Source: RCIO01 sp964629765 | GTDB lineage: Bacteria; Pseudomonadota; Alphaproteobacteria; Rhizobiales; Rhizobiaceae | Assembly: GCA_964629765.1 (NCBI GenBank) | Contig: CAZVTK010000006.1 | Location: 21,854 to 85,853 of the forward strand | Reading direction: 5' to 3' | Length of the DNA stretch: 64,000 nt | Shown: piece by piece, positions 16,099 to 25,011 of the stretch | Numbering within the stretch: the first letter of the stretch is position 1 | How the letters are laid out: every line of letters begins with the position of its first letter | Notes under the pieces: generated by a model | Told to the model about the DNA's origin: nothing | Seen by the model: only the letters and a program-made list of their open reading frames with translations | Database searches by the model: none | Made by a program: the position numbers and the translations under genes

Positions 16099-16170
16099 TC
16101 GCGTTAGGAATTTGATAGCGTATACAGCCCTCTGTGCTCGCAAGTTTCGCATTTCTGCAAAGGTTTCGAT

Positions 16171-17367
16171 ATGACGTCCCAGACTGCAGACAGTGTCGCC
16201 GACCCCGGTTCGCTGGGCGCCTGGGAGCTGCCGGAAGAGCTCGTGGCGCTGCGCGATACGGTGCGCCGGTTCGTGACCGACGAGGTCAGGCCGGTCGAGG
16301 ACATGCAGCCGCATGACTGCTTCGAGCTGCCGGCCGCGCAGCTCGCGCGATTGCAGGAGAAGGCGAAGGCTCTGGGCCTGTGGTGCCTGGCCTCGCCGGC
16401 CGAATATGGCGGCGCCGGCCTCAGCCTGCTCGGGCAGGTGATCGTCGCCGAGGAGGCCGCCAAGTGCAGGATGGGCGCCTACGTGCCGGCATGCGGCGCG
16501 TTCGGCATCGATCCGCCCTCGGTCATCTGGCTCGGGTCGGAGGAGCAGAAGCAGAAATACGGCGTGCAGGGCATCCAGCGCGGCAAGAAGAATTTCGTCG
16601 CCATCTCCGAGCAGTCCGGCGGCTCCGACCCGGGCCACAAGATCCAGACGCGCGCCGTCCGCGACGGCGACCACTATGTCATCAACGGCTCGAAGCTGTG
16701 GATCACGGCGGCGGGCAATGCGGACTGGGGCATCGTGTTCGCCCGCACCGGCGAGGCCGGCAAGGGCGAGGGCATCACCGCCTTCATCGTCGACAAGGAG
16801 ACGCCCGGCATCACCTACCGGGAGATCGGGGTGATCCGCTCCTATTCGCCCTACGAGCTGACCTTCGACAATGTGCGCGTGCCGGCGGCGAACCGCCTCG
16901 GCGAGGAAGGGCAAGGCTTCGCCATCTGCCAGAAATGGCTCGTGCACGCGCGGGTGCCCTATTCGGCCGCCGTCATCGGCATCGCGCAGGAAGCCCTGCG
17001 GCTGGCGATCGAATGGGCGCGCCAGCGGAGCGTCCACAAGTCGCGCCTCGCCGACAAGCAGGCCATCCAGTGGATGATCGCCGACAGCGAGATGGAGCTG
17101 CGGGCGGCCCGGCTGCTGACCTATCAGGCCGCGTGGAACGGCGATCTCGGACGCGACATCAAGACCGATGCGTCGATCGCCAAGGTCGTCTCCACCGAGA
17201 CCGCCGGCCGCGTCATCGACAGGGTCGTGCAGATCTTCGGCGCTATGGGCGTGGCCAAGGAAATGCCCATCGAGCGCTGGTATCGCGAGCTGCGGATCAA
17301 GCGCATCGGCGAGGGTCCGTCCGAGGTCCACCGCATGGTGCTGGCGCGCGAGCTGCTGAGGGGCTGA
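16171..17367 (+). CDS. Acyl-CoA dehydrogenase
   Basis: 398 residues. FAD-dependent α,β-desaturation of an acyl-CoA. The N-terminal helical domain, the mid-domain ISEQSGGSDPGH and the KLWITAAGNAD FAD-binding strand are clear. The C-terminal helix ends with RIKRIGEGPSEVHRMV, which carries the catalytic-base glutamate (GEG). Start ATG at 16171 with AAGG 8 bp upstream. It is the first gene of a coupled operon running to 28206; the hydratase gene follows after 2 bp. Electrons would go to ETF, which is not in the window. Confidence 0.92.
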   Translation: MTSQTADSVADPGSLGAWELPEELVALRDTVRRFVTDEVRPVEDMQPHDCFELPAAQLARLQEKAKALGLWCLASPAEYGGAGLSLLGQVIVAEEAAKCRMGAYVPACGAFGIDPPSVIWLGSEEQKQKYGVQGIQRGKKNFVAISEQSGGSDPGHKIQTRAVRDGDHYVINGSKLWITAAGNADWGIVFARTGEAGKGEGITAFIVDKETPGITYREIGVIRSYSPYELTFDNVRVPAANRLGEEGQGFAICQKWLVHARVPYSAAVIGIAQEALRLAIEWARQRSVHKSRLADKQAIQWMIADSEMELRAARLLTYQAAWNGDLGRDIKTDASIAKVVSTETAGRVIDRVVQIFGAMGVAKEMPIERWYRELRIKRIGEGPSEVHRMVLARELLRG

Positions 17368-17369
17368 GC

Positions 17370-18143
17370 ATGTCCATCGACTTCGACCTGCATGACGGCA
17401 TCGCGACGATCACCATCAACCGGCCGGAGCGGCGAAACGCGCTGGATACCGAGCATTATGCGGCGCTGTCGCAAGCATGGTGCCGCGTTCGCGACGATGC
17501 CGATGTCCGCGTCGCCGTCATAACGGGCGCCGGCGACAAGGCGTTCTGCGCCGGCGCCGACATCAAGTCCTTCGTCGGCCGCGCCCAGCCTTTGTCCGAG
17601 GTCTGGCTGACGCAGAAGGACAACCTGCTCAATCGTGGCCTGGAAGTGTGGAAGCCGGTCATCGCCGCCGTCAACGGCGCGGCCGTCGGCGGCGGCATGA
17701 CGCTGCTCATGGCGACCGACATCCGCGTCGCTTGCGAGGACGCCACCTTCTCCATCTCGGAGGTGAAGCGCGGCATCATCGCCGCCAATGGCGGCACCCA
17801 GCGCGTGATGAAGCAGCTCCCCTATGCGATTGCGATGGAGATGCTGCTGCTGGGCGACAGCATCGACGCGGCCACGGCCGCCCGCTGGGGGCTGATAAAC
17901 CGGGTGGTGCCGCGGGCCGATCTGCTCGACACGGCCTATGCCCTGGCGGGGCGCATCAAGCAGAACGCGCCGCTTGCCGTGCAGGCGGCGAAGGAGCTGG
18001 CGATACGCTCGCTCGACATGAGCCTGTCCGAGGGGCTGCGCATGGAGCAGTTCGTGAACCGCATCCTGCACCATTCGGAAGACACGAAGCGCGCCAAGGA
18101 GGCATTTGCCGAAAAGCGCACGCCGGACTTTCGCGGAGAATAG
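17370..18143 (+). CDS. Enoyl-CoA hydratase/isomerase family protein
   Basis: 257 residues of crotonase fold. The oxyanion-hole segments AFCAGADIKSF and NGAAVGGGMTLLMA are intact. Of the two catalytic glutamates of classical hydratases, the first position (after GGG) is occupied by Met-Thr, while SEVKRG keeps the second. It may therefore be a hydratase with altered mechanism, an isomerase or a hydrolase. It sits between the acyl-CoA dehydrogenase and CoA-transferase genes, and is expected to act on the enoyl-CoA made by the former. Confidence 0.88.
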   Translation: MSIDFDLHDGIATITINRPERRNALDTEHYAALSQAWCRVRDDADVRVAVITGAGDKAFCAGADIKSFVGRAQPLSEVWLTQKDNLLNRGLEVWKPVIAAVNGAAVGGGMTLLMATDIRVACEDATFSISEVKRGIIAANGGTQRVMKQLPYAIAMEMLLLGDSIDAATAARWGLINRVVPRADLLDTAYALAGRIKQNAPLAVQAAKELAIRSLDMSLSEGLRMEQFVNRILHHSEDTKRAKEAFAEKRTPDFRGE

Positions 18144-18144
18144 C

Positions 18145-19338
18145 ATGTCGGGAACGCAGCCTCTCGCCGGGGTCCGGGTTCTCGACCTGACCCAGATCTA
18201 CAATGGTCCCTATGCGACGTTCCTGATGGCCATGGCCGGCGCCGAGGTCATCAAGGTGGAGCCGATCGGCGGCGAGTTCCTGCGCCGGCGCGACGCCAAT
18301 TCCGGCGCGTTCGTGCCCTTTGCCATGCTCAACGCCTGCAAGAGCTCGGTCTCGCTGAACCTCAAGTCCGAGGAAGGCAAGGACATCTTCTACAGGCTGC
18401 TGGAGACCGCGGACGTGGTCGTCGAGAACTATGCGCCCGGCGTGATCGACCGCCTCGGCATAGGCTACGAGGCGCTGCGCCGGCGCAAGCCCGACATCAT
18501 CCTCGCCAGCGGCTCCGGCTACGGGCAGGATGGCGCCTACCGCGACTACATGGCGATGGACCTGACGATCCAGGCCATGTCCGGCGTGATGAGCGTGACC
18601 GGCTATTCCGACGGGCCGCCGACGAAATCGGGAGCCGCGCTGTGCGATTTCTCGGGCGGCGTGCACCTGTTCGGCGCGATCTCCGCGGCGCTCTACCGTC
18701 GCGCGACCACCGGCGAGGGCGCCAGGATCGACGTCTCCATGCTGGAGGCCGTCTATGTGACGATGGCGTCCAACATCGGCATGACCTTCGGCGCCCGCAA
18801 CGACATTCCGCTGCGCACCGGCAACAGGCATGGCGGGCTGAGCCTGTGCCCCTACAACGTCTACCCGGCGCGCGACGGCTACGTGGCGATCATCTGCAAC
18901 AACGACAGCCACTGGGAGGGCCTTGCGAGGGCCATGGGACGTCCGGACCTCGTGACGGCGCCTGAGACGGCGCGCAACAAGGACCGCGTCGCCAACATGG
19001 AGATGGTCGACGAGCTCGTCGCCGGCTTCACGCGGCAATACGGCCGGTACGAGCTGCTCGATCTGCTCCAGTCGAAGCGGGTGCCCACGGCGCCGGTGCG
19101 CGACCTTCCCGAGGTCATCGCCGACCGCGCGCTCCACGACAGGGGCGCGCTCATCGACGTCGACCACCCGGCGTTCGGCCCCGTCACGCTGCCGCGTTCG
19201 GCGATCCGCTTTTCGGATGTCGCGCAGCCCGACTATCGTTGCAGCCCCGAATACGGCGCCGACAACGCCCGCCTCTACGGCGAGATCGGCCTCGACGCCG
19301 CCGCGCTGGACGAGCTCGCCCGCAAGGGGGTCGTCTGA
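18145..19338 (+). CDS. Class III (CaiB/BaiF) CoA-transferase
   Basis: 397 residues. Family III CoA-transferase: GVRVLDLTQIYNGPYATFLMA at the N-terminus (landmark D16), GAEVIKVEPIGGE, then LNLKSEEGKD, VVENYAPGVIDRLG and a catalytic-Asp region YMAMDLTIQAMSG. These enzymes move CoA between carboxylic acids through an aspartyl-CoA thioester. It probably activates the pathway acid with a CoA ester such as succinyl-CoA or an end product. The start at 18145 follows the previous stop by 1 bp, and the stop overlaps the next ATG by one base. Confidence 0.92.
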   Translation: MSGTQPLAGVRVLDLTQIYNGPYATFLMAMAGAEVIKVEPIGGEFLRRRDANSGAFVPFAMLNACKSSVSLNLKSEEGKDIFYRLLETADVVVENYAPGVIDRLGIGYEALRRRKPDIILASGSGYGQDGAYRDYMAMDLTIQAMSGVMSVTGYSDGPPTKSGAALCDFSGGVHLFGAISAALYRRATTGEGARIDVSMLEAVYVTMASNIGMTFGARNDIPLRTGNRHGGLSLCPYNVYPARDGYVAIICNNDSHWEGLARAMGRPDLVTAPETARNKDRVANMEMVDELVAGFTRQYGRYELLDLLQSKRVPTAPVRDLPEVIADRALHDRGALIDVDHPAFGPVTLPRSAIRFSDVAQPDYRCSPEYGADNARLYGEIGLDAAALDELARKGVV

Positions 19339-20468
19339 TGCGCGGCAAGGTCGTCATAGCCGGCGTCGGCCACACGCGCTACGGCAAGCATCCCGGGCGC
19401 GACCGCGTGGACCTCATCGTGGAGGCGACGCGAAACGCGCTCGCCGATGCCGGACTCGAAAAGGATGAGGTCGACGGCGTCTTCGTCAAGATGGCCAATT
19501 CGGAACCGTCGATCCTCTACGGCCAGAAGGTTTCCGAAGCGCTCGGGCTGCGGCCGAGGATCGGCTGCTCGCTGGACCAGGGCGGGGCGGCCAATATCGG
19601 CCTCATCACCTATGCCGCGATGGCCATAGAGGCCGGGATGATCGACGTCGCGCTGGTCTGCTACGGCGACACGGCGCGTACCGGTTCGCGCGCCGTCTAT
19701 CATCGTCCCCGCGGCGACGACGCGGTGGTTGGCTGGTACTCGACGGCCGCGGGCTATGCGCTGATCCATCAGGCGTACCGCAACGCTTACTCCCCGCGCG
19801 ACGAGGAATTCGGCGTCGTCGCCGTGCAGGCGCGGGCGAATGCGCTCGACAACGAGAACGCGCATCTGCGCGCGGCCCTGTCGATGGACGACTATCTTGC
19901 GAGCCCCTTCGTGGTCGCGCCGATGCGGCGGGACGATTGCTGCCTCGTCTCCGACGGCGGCGCCGCCATCATCCTGATGAGCGCAGAGCGCGCCCGCCGG
20001 ACCGGCCGCCACGATGCCGTGCCGATCCTCGGGCTGGGGCAGGGCCAGGAGAGCTGGGACGTGCATCTTCGCCCCGACCTCATTCGCACGATGGCCGCCG
20101 GTTCGGCGGCGGCGGCCTTCGGCATGGCCGGGCTGGGCCCAAAGGATATCGGCGTCGCCCAGATCTACGACTGCTTCACGATAACGGTGCTCCAGACCCT
20201 CGAGGATTACGGGCTGGCGCCGCGCGGGCAGGCGGGCGCGAAAGCGCTGGCCGAAGGGATCGGCCCCGAAGGCTGGCTTCCCCTCAACACGTCCGGCGGC
20301 CTGCTCGCCGAAAGCGGGACGCCCGGCTTGCAGCTCATCATCGAAGGCGTCCGCCAGATGCGCGGCGATGCCCGCTTGCAGGTGAGGAAGCCGGGCGCCT
20401 GCATCGTGTCGAACCAGGGCGGATCGATGCACACGCATGCGACGATGATACTCGGGGAACCGGCATGA
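19338..20468 (+). CDS. Thiolase-like (SCP-x/Ltp2-type) protein lacking the thiolase cysteine
   Basis: 376 residues. Thiolase fold: VVIAGVGHTRYGKHPGRD, ALADAGLEKDEVDGVF, IYDCFTITVLQTLEDYG and a C-terminal GGSMHTHATMIL. The nucleophile position of true thiolases is replaced by the CSLDQGGAANIG context, and the usual second cysteine is absent (GGSMHTHA). With the adjacent DUF35 partner this matches Ltp2-like retro-aldolases or acyl-CoA lyases rather than thiolases. It probably cleaves the β-hydroxyacyl-CoA made by the preceding enzymes; substrate unknown. The overlap with the downstream gene is 4 bp. Confidence 0.82.
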   Translation: MRGKVVIAGVGHTRYGKHPGRDRVDLIVEATRNALADAGLEKDEVDGVFVKMANSEPSILYGQKVSEALGLRPRIGCSLDQGGAANIGLITYAAMAIEAGMIDVALVCYGDTARTGSRAVYHRPRGDDAVVGWYSTAAGYALIHQAYRNAYSPRDEEFGVVAVQARANALDNENAHLRAALSMDDYLASPFVVAPMRRDDCCLVSDGGAAIILMSAERARRTGRHDAVPILGLGQGQESWDVHLRPDLIRTMAAGSAAAAFGMAGLGPKDIGVAQIYDCFTITVLQTLEDYGLAPRGQAGAKALAEGIGPEGWLPLNTSGGLLAESGTPGLQLIIEGVRQMRGDARLQVRKPGACIVSNQGGSMHTHATMILGEPA

Positions 20469-20887
20469 GCTTTCCCGTCCCGACGATCACCGAGGTCAAT
20501 CGCGCCTACTGGGAGGGGCTGGCGGCGGGAAAGCTGCGCTACCAGTGCTGCCGGGCCTGCGGCCATTCGTGGCTGCCGCCGCGCGCCAACTGCCCGCGCT
20601 GCCTCGCCGCCGGGCCGGAATGGCGGGACGCGAGCGGACGCGGCACCGTGCTGTCGTGGGTCGTCTATCACACCGCCTATGCCGAGCACCTGAAGGCGCG
20701 TGTGCCCTACGACGTGACGCTCGTCGAGCTCGAGGAAGGCCCCCGGCTCCTGACCAACGTCATCAATTCCGGGGCCGGGCGCCGTCTCTCGTTCGGGGCT
20801 CCCGTGACGCTTGCGATCGAGACCGAAGAAGGCGTGGCCATTCCGCGCTTCGCCCTGAATGCTACCGAGGAACTTCGCAATGACTGA
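20465..20887 (+). CDS. DUF35 OB-fold/zinc-ribbon partner of the thiolase-like protein
   Basis: 140 residues. The zinc ribbon uses the pair CCRACG...NCPRC (about residues 27-45). The following OB fold contains GRGTVLSWVVYH and VPYDVTLVELEEGPRL. DUF35 proteins form complexes with SCP-x-like thiolase-fold enzymes and with HMG-CoA synthase-like enzymes, helping to bind acyl-CoA. Its position directly after the thiolase-like gene (ATGA overlap) supports a two-subunit enzyme. Confidence 0.9.
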   Translation: MSFPVPTITEVNRAYWEGLAAGKLRYQCCRACGHSWLPPRANCPRCLAAGPEWRDASGRGTVLSWVVYHTAYAEHLKARVPYDVTLVELEEGPRLLTNVINSGAGRRLSFGAPVTLAIETEEGVAIPRFALNATEELRND

Positions 20888-21821
20888 TGCCCTGCCCAAA
20901 GAATCGGCGCGGACCCGGCAGATGATCGTCAACGGGACGGTCGTTCCGTTTGCGGATGCCACCGTCCATCTGATGTCCCCCGCCATGCGCTACGGGCTGA
21001 ACGTCTTCGAGGGCCTGCGCGCGTACTGGAACGACGACGAGGGCCAGCTCTACGTTTTCCGTTTGCAGGAACATATGGAGCGCTTCGAGCAGTCCATCCG
21101 GCTGATGCGCTTCCAGTCCAAATTTTCGATGGACGAGGTGTCCGGCGCGGTCCTGAAGCTTCTGAGGGCCGACGGGCACCGGGCGAACTGCCATATCCGC
21201 ACCACCGCCTATCTCGACGGCATCGGCGAGCACCACGTGCCCGGCCCGGTGAGCTGGATGGTCTATGCAGGCCCGCGCCCGCGCGGAAAGAAGGTCGAGA
21301 CCGGCATCTCCGCCCATGTCTCCTCGTGGCGCCGCATGTCGGACAATGCGATGCCGCCGCGGATCAAGTGCGGCGCCAACTACGCCAATGCGCGGCTCGC
21401 CCGGTATCAGGCGCAGGTCGACGGCTACGACGACGCCATCATGCTGAACGATGCCGGCAAGCTCGGCGAGGGCCCGGGCGCCTGCGTGTTTCTCGTGCGC
21501 GGCGGCCGCCTGATCACGCCGGACGTGACCAGCGGCATCCTCGAGAGCATCACCCGCGACACGATCATCCATCTGGCGAAGGACGCCGGCATTGCGGTCG
21601 AGGAACGTTCGGTCGACCGGACCGAGCTCTACGCCGCGCAGGAGGTCTTCCTCGCCGGGTCGGCCGCCGAGGTGATGCCCGTCACGTCGGTCGACCGCAT
21701 GGCCGTCGGGACGGGGCAGGTCGGCCCGGTCGCGAGGTTGCTCCAGGCCGGCTACTTCGCCGCGGTCGAGGGGCGGAACGGCTCGAAAATGGACTGGCTG
21801 ACGCCCGTCTGGAACGGCTGA
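20880..21821 (+). CDS. Class IV (branched-chain-type) aminotransferase
   Basis: 313 residues, near the usual BCAT length. PLP lysine K163 lies in PPRIKCGANYANARL. Other landmarks are YGLNVFEGLRAYW at the N-terminus, LNDAGKLGEGPGACVFLV and GILESITRDTIIHLAK. It transfers an amino group between an amino acid and a 2-oxo acid; members also act on D-amino acids and amino-deoxychorismate. In this operon it is the obvious nitrogen-removing step. It overlaps the DUF35 gene by 8 bp. The ATG at 20880 is preferred to one at 20859 inside DUF35. Confidence 0.9.
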   Translation: MTDALPKESARTRQMIVNGTVVPFADATVHLMSPAMRYGLNVFEGLRAYWNDDEGQLYVFRLQEHMERFEQSIRLMRFQSKFSMDEVSGAVLKLLRADGHRANCHIRTTAYLDGIGEHHVPGPVSWMVYAGPRPRGKKVETGISAHVSSWRRMSDNAMPPRIKCGANYANARLARYQAQVDGYDDAIMLNDAGKLGEGPGACVFLVRGGRLITPDVTSGILESITRDTIIHLAKDAGIAVEERSVDRTELYAAQEVFLAGSAAEVMPVTSVDRMAVGTGQVGPVARLLQAGYFAAVEGRNGSKMDWLTPVWNG

Positions 21822-21832
21822 AGGAGGCGCGG

Positions 21833-22927
21833 ATGCGGATCGAGCCGCCCAGGGCCGGCGAGATCGTCCCGGTCGAACGGCTGAGGGCGCTGACCGCGTC
21901 GATCCTCGTCGAGGCGGGAATGCGCGACGAGGAAGCCGGCGACATGGCGGACCTGCTCGTCTTCGCGCAGGAGAGCGGCATCGAGAGCCACGGCCTGATG
22001 CACCTGCCGTCCTACCTCGCCGGCATTGCATCCGGGTCGCTCAAGGCCCGGCCGCGGTTCGGGACGGAGGCGCCCTTCCGCGCGGCCGCGATCCTCGACG
22101 CGGACCAGGCGCCGGGCCCACTCGCCGGGGCCAAGGCGTGCCGCATGGCGATCGAACGCGCGCGCGATTGCGGCGTCGCCGTCGTCGCGGTGCGCAACTC
22201 GGCGCATTTCGGCGCGGCCTCGGCCTATGCGGAGCGGCTCGCGGCGGCCGGGATGGTCAGCCTGATCCTCTCCAACGCATCCGCCACCGTCGCCCCGCGC
22301 GGCGGCGCCACCGCGCTGTTCGGCACAAACCCCATCGCCGCGGGCTTCCCGCGCGCCGGCGGCACGCCCGTGCTGGTCGACTTCGCGACGACGGCCGGCG
22401 CCCGCGCGCGGATCAGAAAGGCGGCCGCCGAAGGCAGGCCGATCCCGGCCGACTGGGCGCTCGACGGGCATGGGCGCCCGACCACCGATGCCAGGGCGGC
22501 GCTGTCGGGCACGATGCAGGCGCTCGGCGGCGAGAAGGGCGCCATCCTTCCGCTGCTGGTCGAACTGCTCTGCGTCGGCCTGTCCGGCGGCGGTCCCGGC
22601 GTCGACGTGCTGGTGCCGCAGGATGCGACGGCGAGGCCGCGCGGCATCAGCCATCTGTTCGTCGCGATCGACGCTCGCGCCTTTGGCGGCCTCGATGCCG
22701 TCAGTCGGCGCGTGGCAACGATCTCCGCCCTGGTCGAAAATGCGGCGCCCGTCGATCCCGAGCAGCCTCCGCGCATGCCGGGCGCCCGCGGCGCGGCGCG
22801 GCGCATCCGCGCCCGCGACGAGGGCATCGTCCTATCGCCCGCGCTGGCAACCGCCGTCGGGGAGGCGATTTCCACGGCGCGCGCCATCGCCAACGCCACG
22901 ATGCCGACGAAAGCCTGCCTGTCATGA
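21833..22927 (+). CDS. Ldh2/malate-lactate dehydrogenase family (YlbC/ComC-like) oxidoreductase
   Basis: 364 residues. NAD(P)-dependent 2-hydroxyacid/imine dehydrogenase fold unrelated to classical LDH: GIESHGLMHLPSYL (catalytic His in SHG), NSAHFGAASAYAE, LFGTNPIAAGFP, WALDGHGRPTTD and LGGEKGAILPLLVELL. Members reduce 2-oxo acids or cyclic imines (for example Δ1-pyrroline-2-carboxylate or Δ1-piperideine-2-carboxylate). The imine activity would fit an amino-acid-derived substrate but is not proven. A clear AAGGAGG precedes the start. Confidence 0.87.
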   Translation: MRIEPPRAGEIVPVERLRALTASILVEAGMRDEEAGDMADLLVFAQESGIESHGLMHLPSYLAGIASGSLKARPRFGTEAPFRAAAILDADQAPGPLAGAKACRMAIERARDCGVAVVAVRNSAHFGAASAYAERLAAAGMVSLILSNASATVAPRGGATALFGTNPIAAGFPRAGGTPVLVDFATTAGARARIRKAAAEGRPIPADWALDGHGRPTTDARAALSGTMQALGGEKGAILPLLVELLCVGLSGGGPGVDVLVPQDATARPRGISHLFVAIDARAFGGLDAVSRRVATISALVENAAPVDPEQPPRMPGARGAARRIRARDEGIVLSPALATAVGEAISTARAIANATMPTKACLS

Positions 22928-25011
22928 GCCCGCCTGTCATGAAATTGCGTATTGCCGTCGACGTGGGCGGCACCTTCACCGACGGCGTTCTCCTCGAGGA
23001 GGAGACCGGCCGCATCTGGCTTGCAAAGGCGCTCACCACCTATGGCGATCCCGGCGACGCGATCGCGACGGTATCGCAACAGCTTCTCGACCAATTCGGC
23101 TCGGCCGCCAACGTCGAGCAGGTCGTCCACGGAACGACGCTGATCACCAACTCGCTCATCGAGCGCAAGGGCGTGAAGACCGCGCTGGTGACGAATTCGG
23201 GGATGGGCGACGCGCTCGATATCCGCCGCGAGCTTCGCTACGACACCTACGACCTCGCCTTGACCTATCCGCAGCCCCTCGTCGCTGCCGAGGATCGCTA
23301 CGAGATCGCGGCGCGGCTGGGTCCCGACGGATCCGAATGGGCGCCGGTCGACGAAGAGGAGCTCGCCGACATCGCGGCGCGGATGCGCGCGACGGGTGTG
23401 GGCTCCGTCGCCATCTGTCTGCTGCATGCGCCCGTTTCCGCGCGGCACGAGGAAAGGTGCCGCGATATCCTCGCCGGCCTGCTGCCGGGAATACCCGTCT
23501 CGATCTCGTCGCAGGTCTCGGGCAGCATCGGCGAATATGAGCGCATGTCGACTACGGTCGCCAACGCCTTCGTGCAGCCCCTCGTCAAGACCTATCTCGA
23601 CAGGCTGCTGTCGCGGTTCGCGGCGAGCGGCATCGATGCCCGCCTCGATGTCATGGTTTCGAACGGCGCGTTCACGACGGCTGCGCAGGCCGCCCAGTTT
23701 CCCATACGCCTGCTCGAATCCGGGCCGGCCGGCGGCGTGCTGTCGGCGATCAATTCCGGCCTGCTTCAGAACGCGGATCGTGTCCTCGCCTTCGACATGG
23801 GCGGAACGACCGCGAAGTCGAGCGTTGCGATCGACGGCCATCCCGAGATCACCCACACATTCGAGTTCGCGCGCGAGAAGCGTTTCAAGAAGGGCTCCGG
23901 CCTGCCGGCGCAGACGCCGTCCATCGACCTGATCGAAATCGGCGCCGGCGGCGGGTCGATCGCGAGGATCAGCCCCCTCGGCCTGTTGCAGGTCGGTCCC
24001 GAAAGCGCCGGGTCGGAACCCGGCCCGGCCTGCTACGCGCTGGGCGGGCAGGCGCCGACCGTGACCGACGCCGACCTCGTGCTCGGTCATCTCGACGCGG
24101 ACGGCTTCCTCGGCGGCACCATGAAGCTCGATACGGAGCGGGCCGCGCAGGCGTTGCGGGATCTCGGCGGCCGGATCGGCCTCGACGCGGTCGAGACCGC
24201 CCGCGGCATCAACGAGATCGTCAACGAGAACATGGCGGCGGCCGCGCGCACCTATGTCGCGGAAAAAGGTCTCGACATCCGCCAGTTCACGCTGGTCGCC
24301 ACCGGCGGGGCGGGGCCGGTGCACGCGGTGGACGTGGCGCGCCGCCTGCGCATCCGCCGCATCCTGTGCCCGATCGCCTCGGGCGTCGGCTCGTGCCTCG
24401 GCTTTCTCGTCGCGCCGACGCGCGCCGACCGCGCCTGGTCGCGCGTCGAAACGGTCGAGACGCTGGACCGCGACGGGCTGGGCGCGCGCATCGATGCCGC
24501 GCGCGCGGAGATCGTCGGCGAGATCGTCGCAAGCGGCGCGGCCGAAGGCGAGATCGCGTGGCACTTCCTGGTCGAGATGCGCTATCTCGGGCAGGGGGCC
24601 AATGTGGAGGTCGTGCTCGACCCGGCGGGCGCGCCCGAGCCTGAGACGCTGGCGCAGCGCTTCCTCGACGAATACACGAAGGTGTTCGGCAGGAGCGTGC
24701 CGGGAGGCATTCCCGAAGTCGTGACCTGGCGCCTGTGGGGCATCGCCGGACAGGCGGTCAGGACGTTCACGCTCGGCAATCCGGTCGCTGTCGATAGTGC
24801 CGCTGCGCGCCGCATGCTTTATGTCCCGGCAAGGCACGCGCTCGTCGAGGTCGATGTCCACCAGCGATCGACGCTCGCTCCCGGAGCGCGGTTCAGGGGC
24901 CCGTGCGTCGTGACAGAGAAGGAATCGACCCTCGTCGTCTCCCATGCCGCCGCCATGAGCGTGCTGTCCGACGGCACCATCGAGGTCCTGCTTGACGAGG
25001 TTGACGCATGA
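22924..25011 (+). CDS. HyuA-type hydantoinase/oxoprolinase α subunit
   Basis: 695 residues. ATP-binding fold with the phosphate motifs VDVGGTFTDGVL at the N-terminus and FDMGGTTAKSSV in the middle, then GAGGGSIARI and VATGGAGPVHAVDVAR. HyuA pairs with HyuB in N-methylhydantoinase, 5-oxoprolinase, caprolactamase and acetone/acetophenone carboxylases; all use ATP to activate an amide or ketone. It starts inside the stop of the previous gene (ATGA); a second in-frame Met at 22939 is an alternative. The substrate cannot be read from sequence. No third small subunit, as in acetone carboxylase, is present. Confidence 0.92.
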   Translation: MSPPVMKLRIAVDVGGTFTDGVLLEEETGRIWLAKALTTYGDPGDAIATVSQQLLDQFGSAANVEQVVHGTTLITNSLIERKGVKTALVTNSGMGDALDIRRELRYDTYDLALTYPQPLVAAEDRYEIAARLGPDGSEWAPVDEEELADIAARMRATGVGSVAICLLHAPVSARHEERCRDILAGLLPGIPVSISSQVSGSIGEYERMSTTVANAFVQPLVKTYLDRLLSRFAASGIDARLDVMVSNGAFTTAAQAAQFPIRLLESGPAGGVLSAINSGLLQNADRVLAFDMGGTTAKSSVAIDGHPEITHTFEFAREKRFKKGSGLPAQTPSIDLIEIGAGGGSIARISPLGLLQVGPESAGSEPGPACYALGGQAPTVTDADLVLGHLDADGFLGGTMKLDTERAAQALRDLGGRIGLDAVETARGINEIVNENMAAAARTYVAEKGLDIRQFTLVATGGAGPVHAVDVARRLRIRRILCPIASGVGSCLGFLVAPTRADRAWSRVETVETLDRDGLGARIDAARAEIVGEIVASGAAEGEIAWHFLVEMRYLGQGANVEVVLDPAGAPEPETLAQRFLDEYTKVFGRSVPGGIPEVVTWRLWGIAGQAVRTFTLGNPVAVDSAAARRMLYVPARHALVEVDVHQRSTLAPGARFRGPCVVTEKESTLVVSHAAAMSVLSDGTIEVLLDEVDA

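Noticed and set aside
22225..24945. 906-codon open frame antisense to hyuA.
   Set aside because: Arg/Asp-rich shadow of a well-supported HyuA gene.
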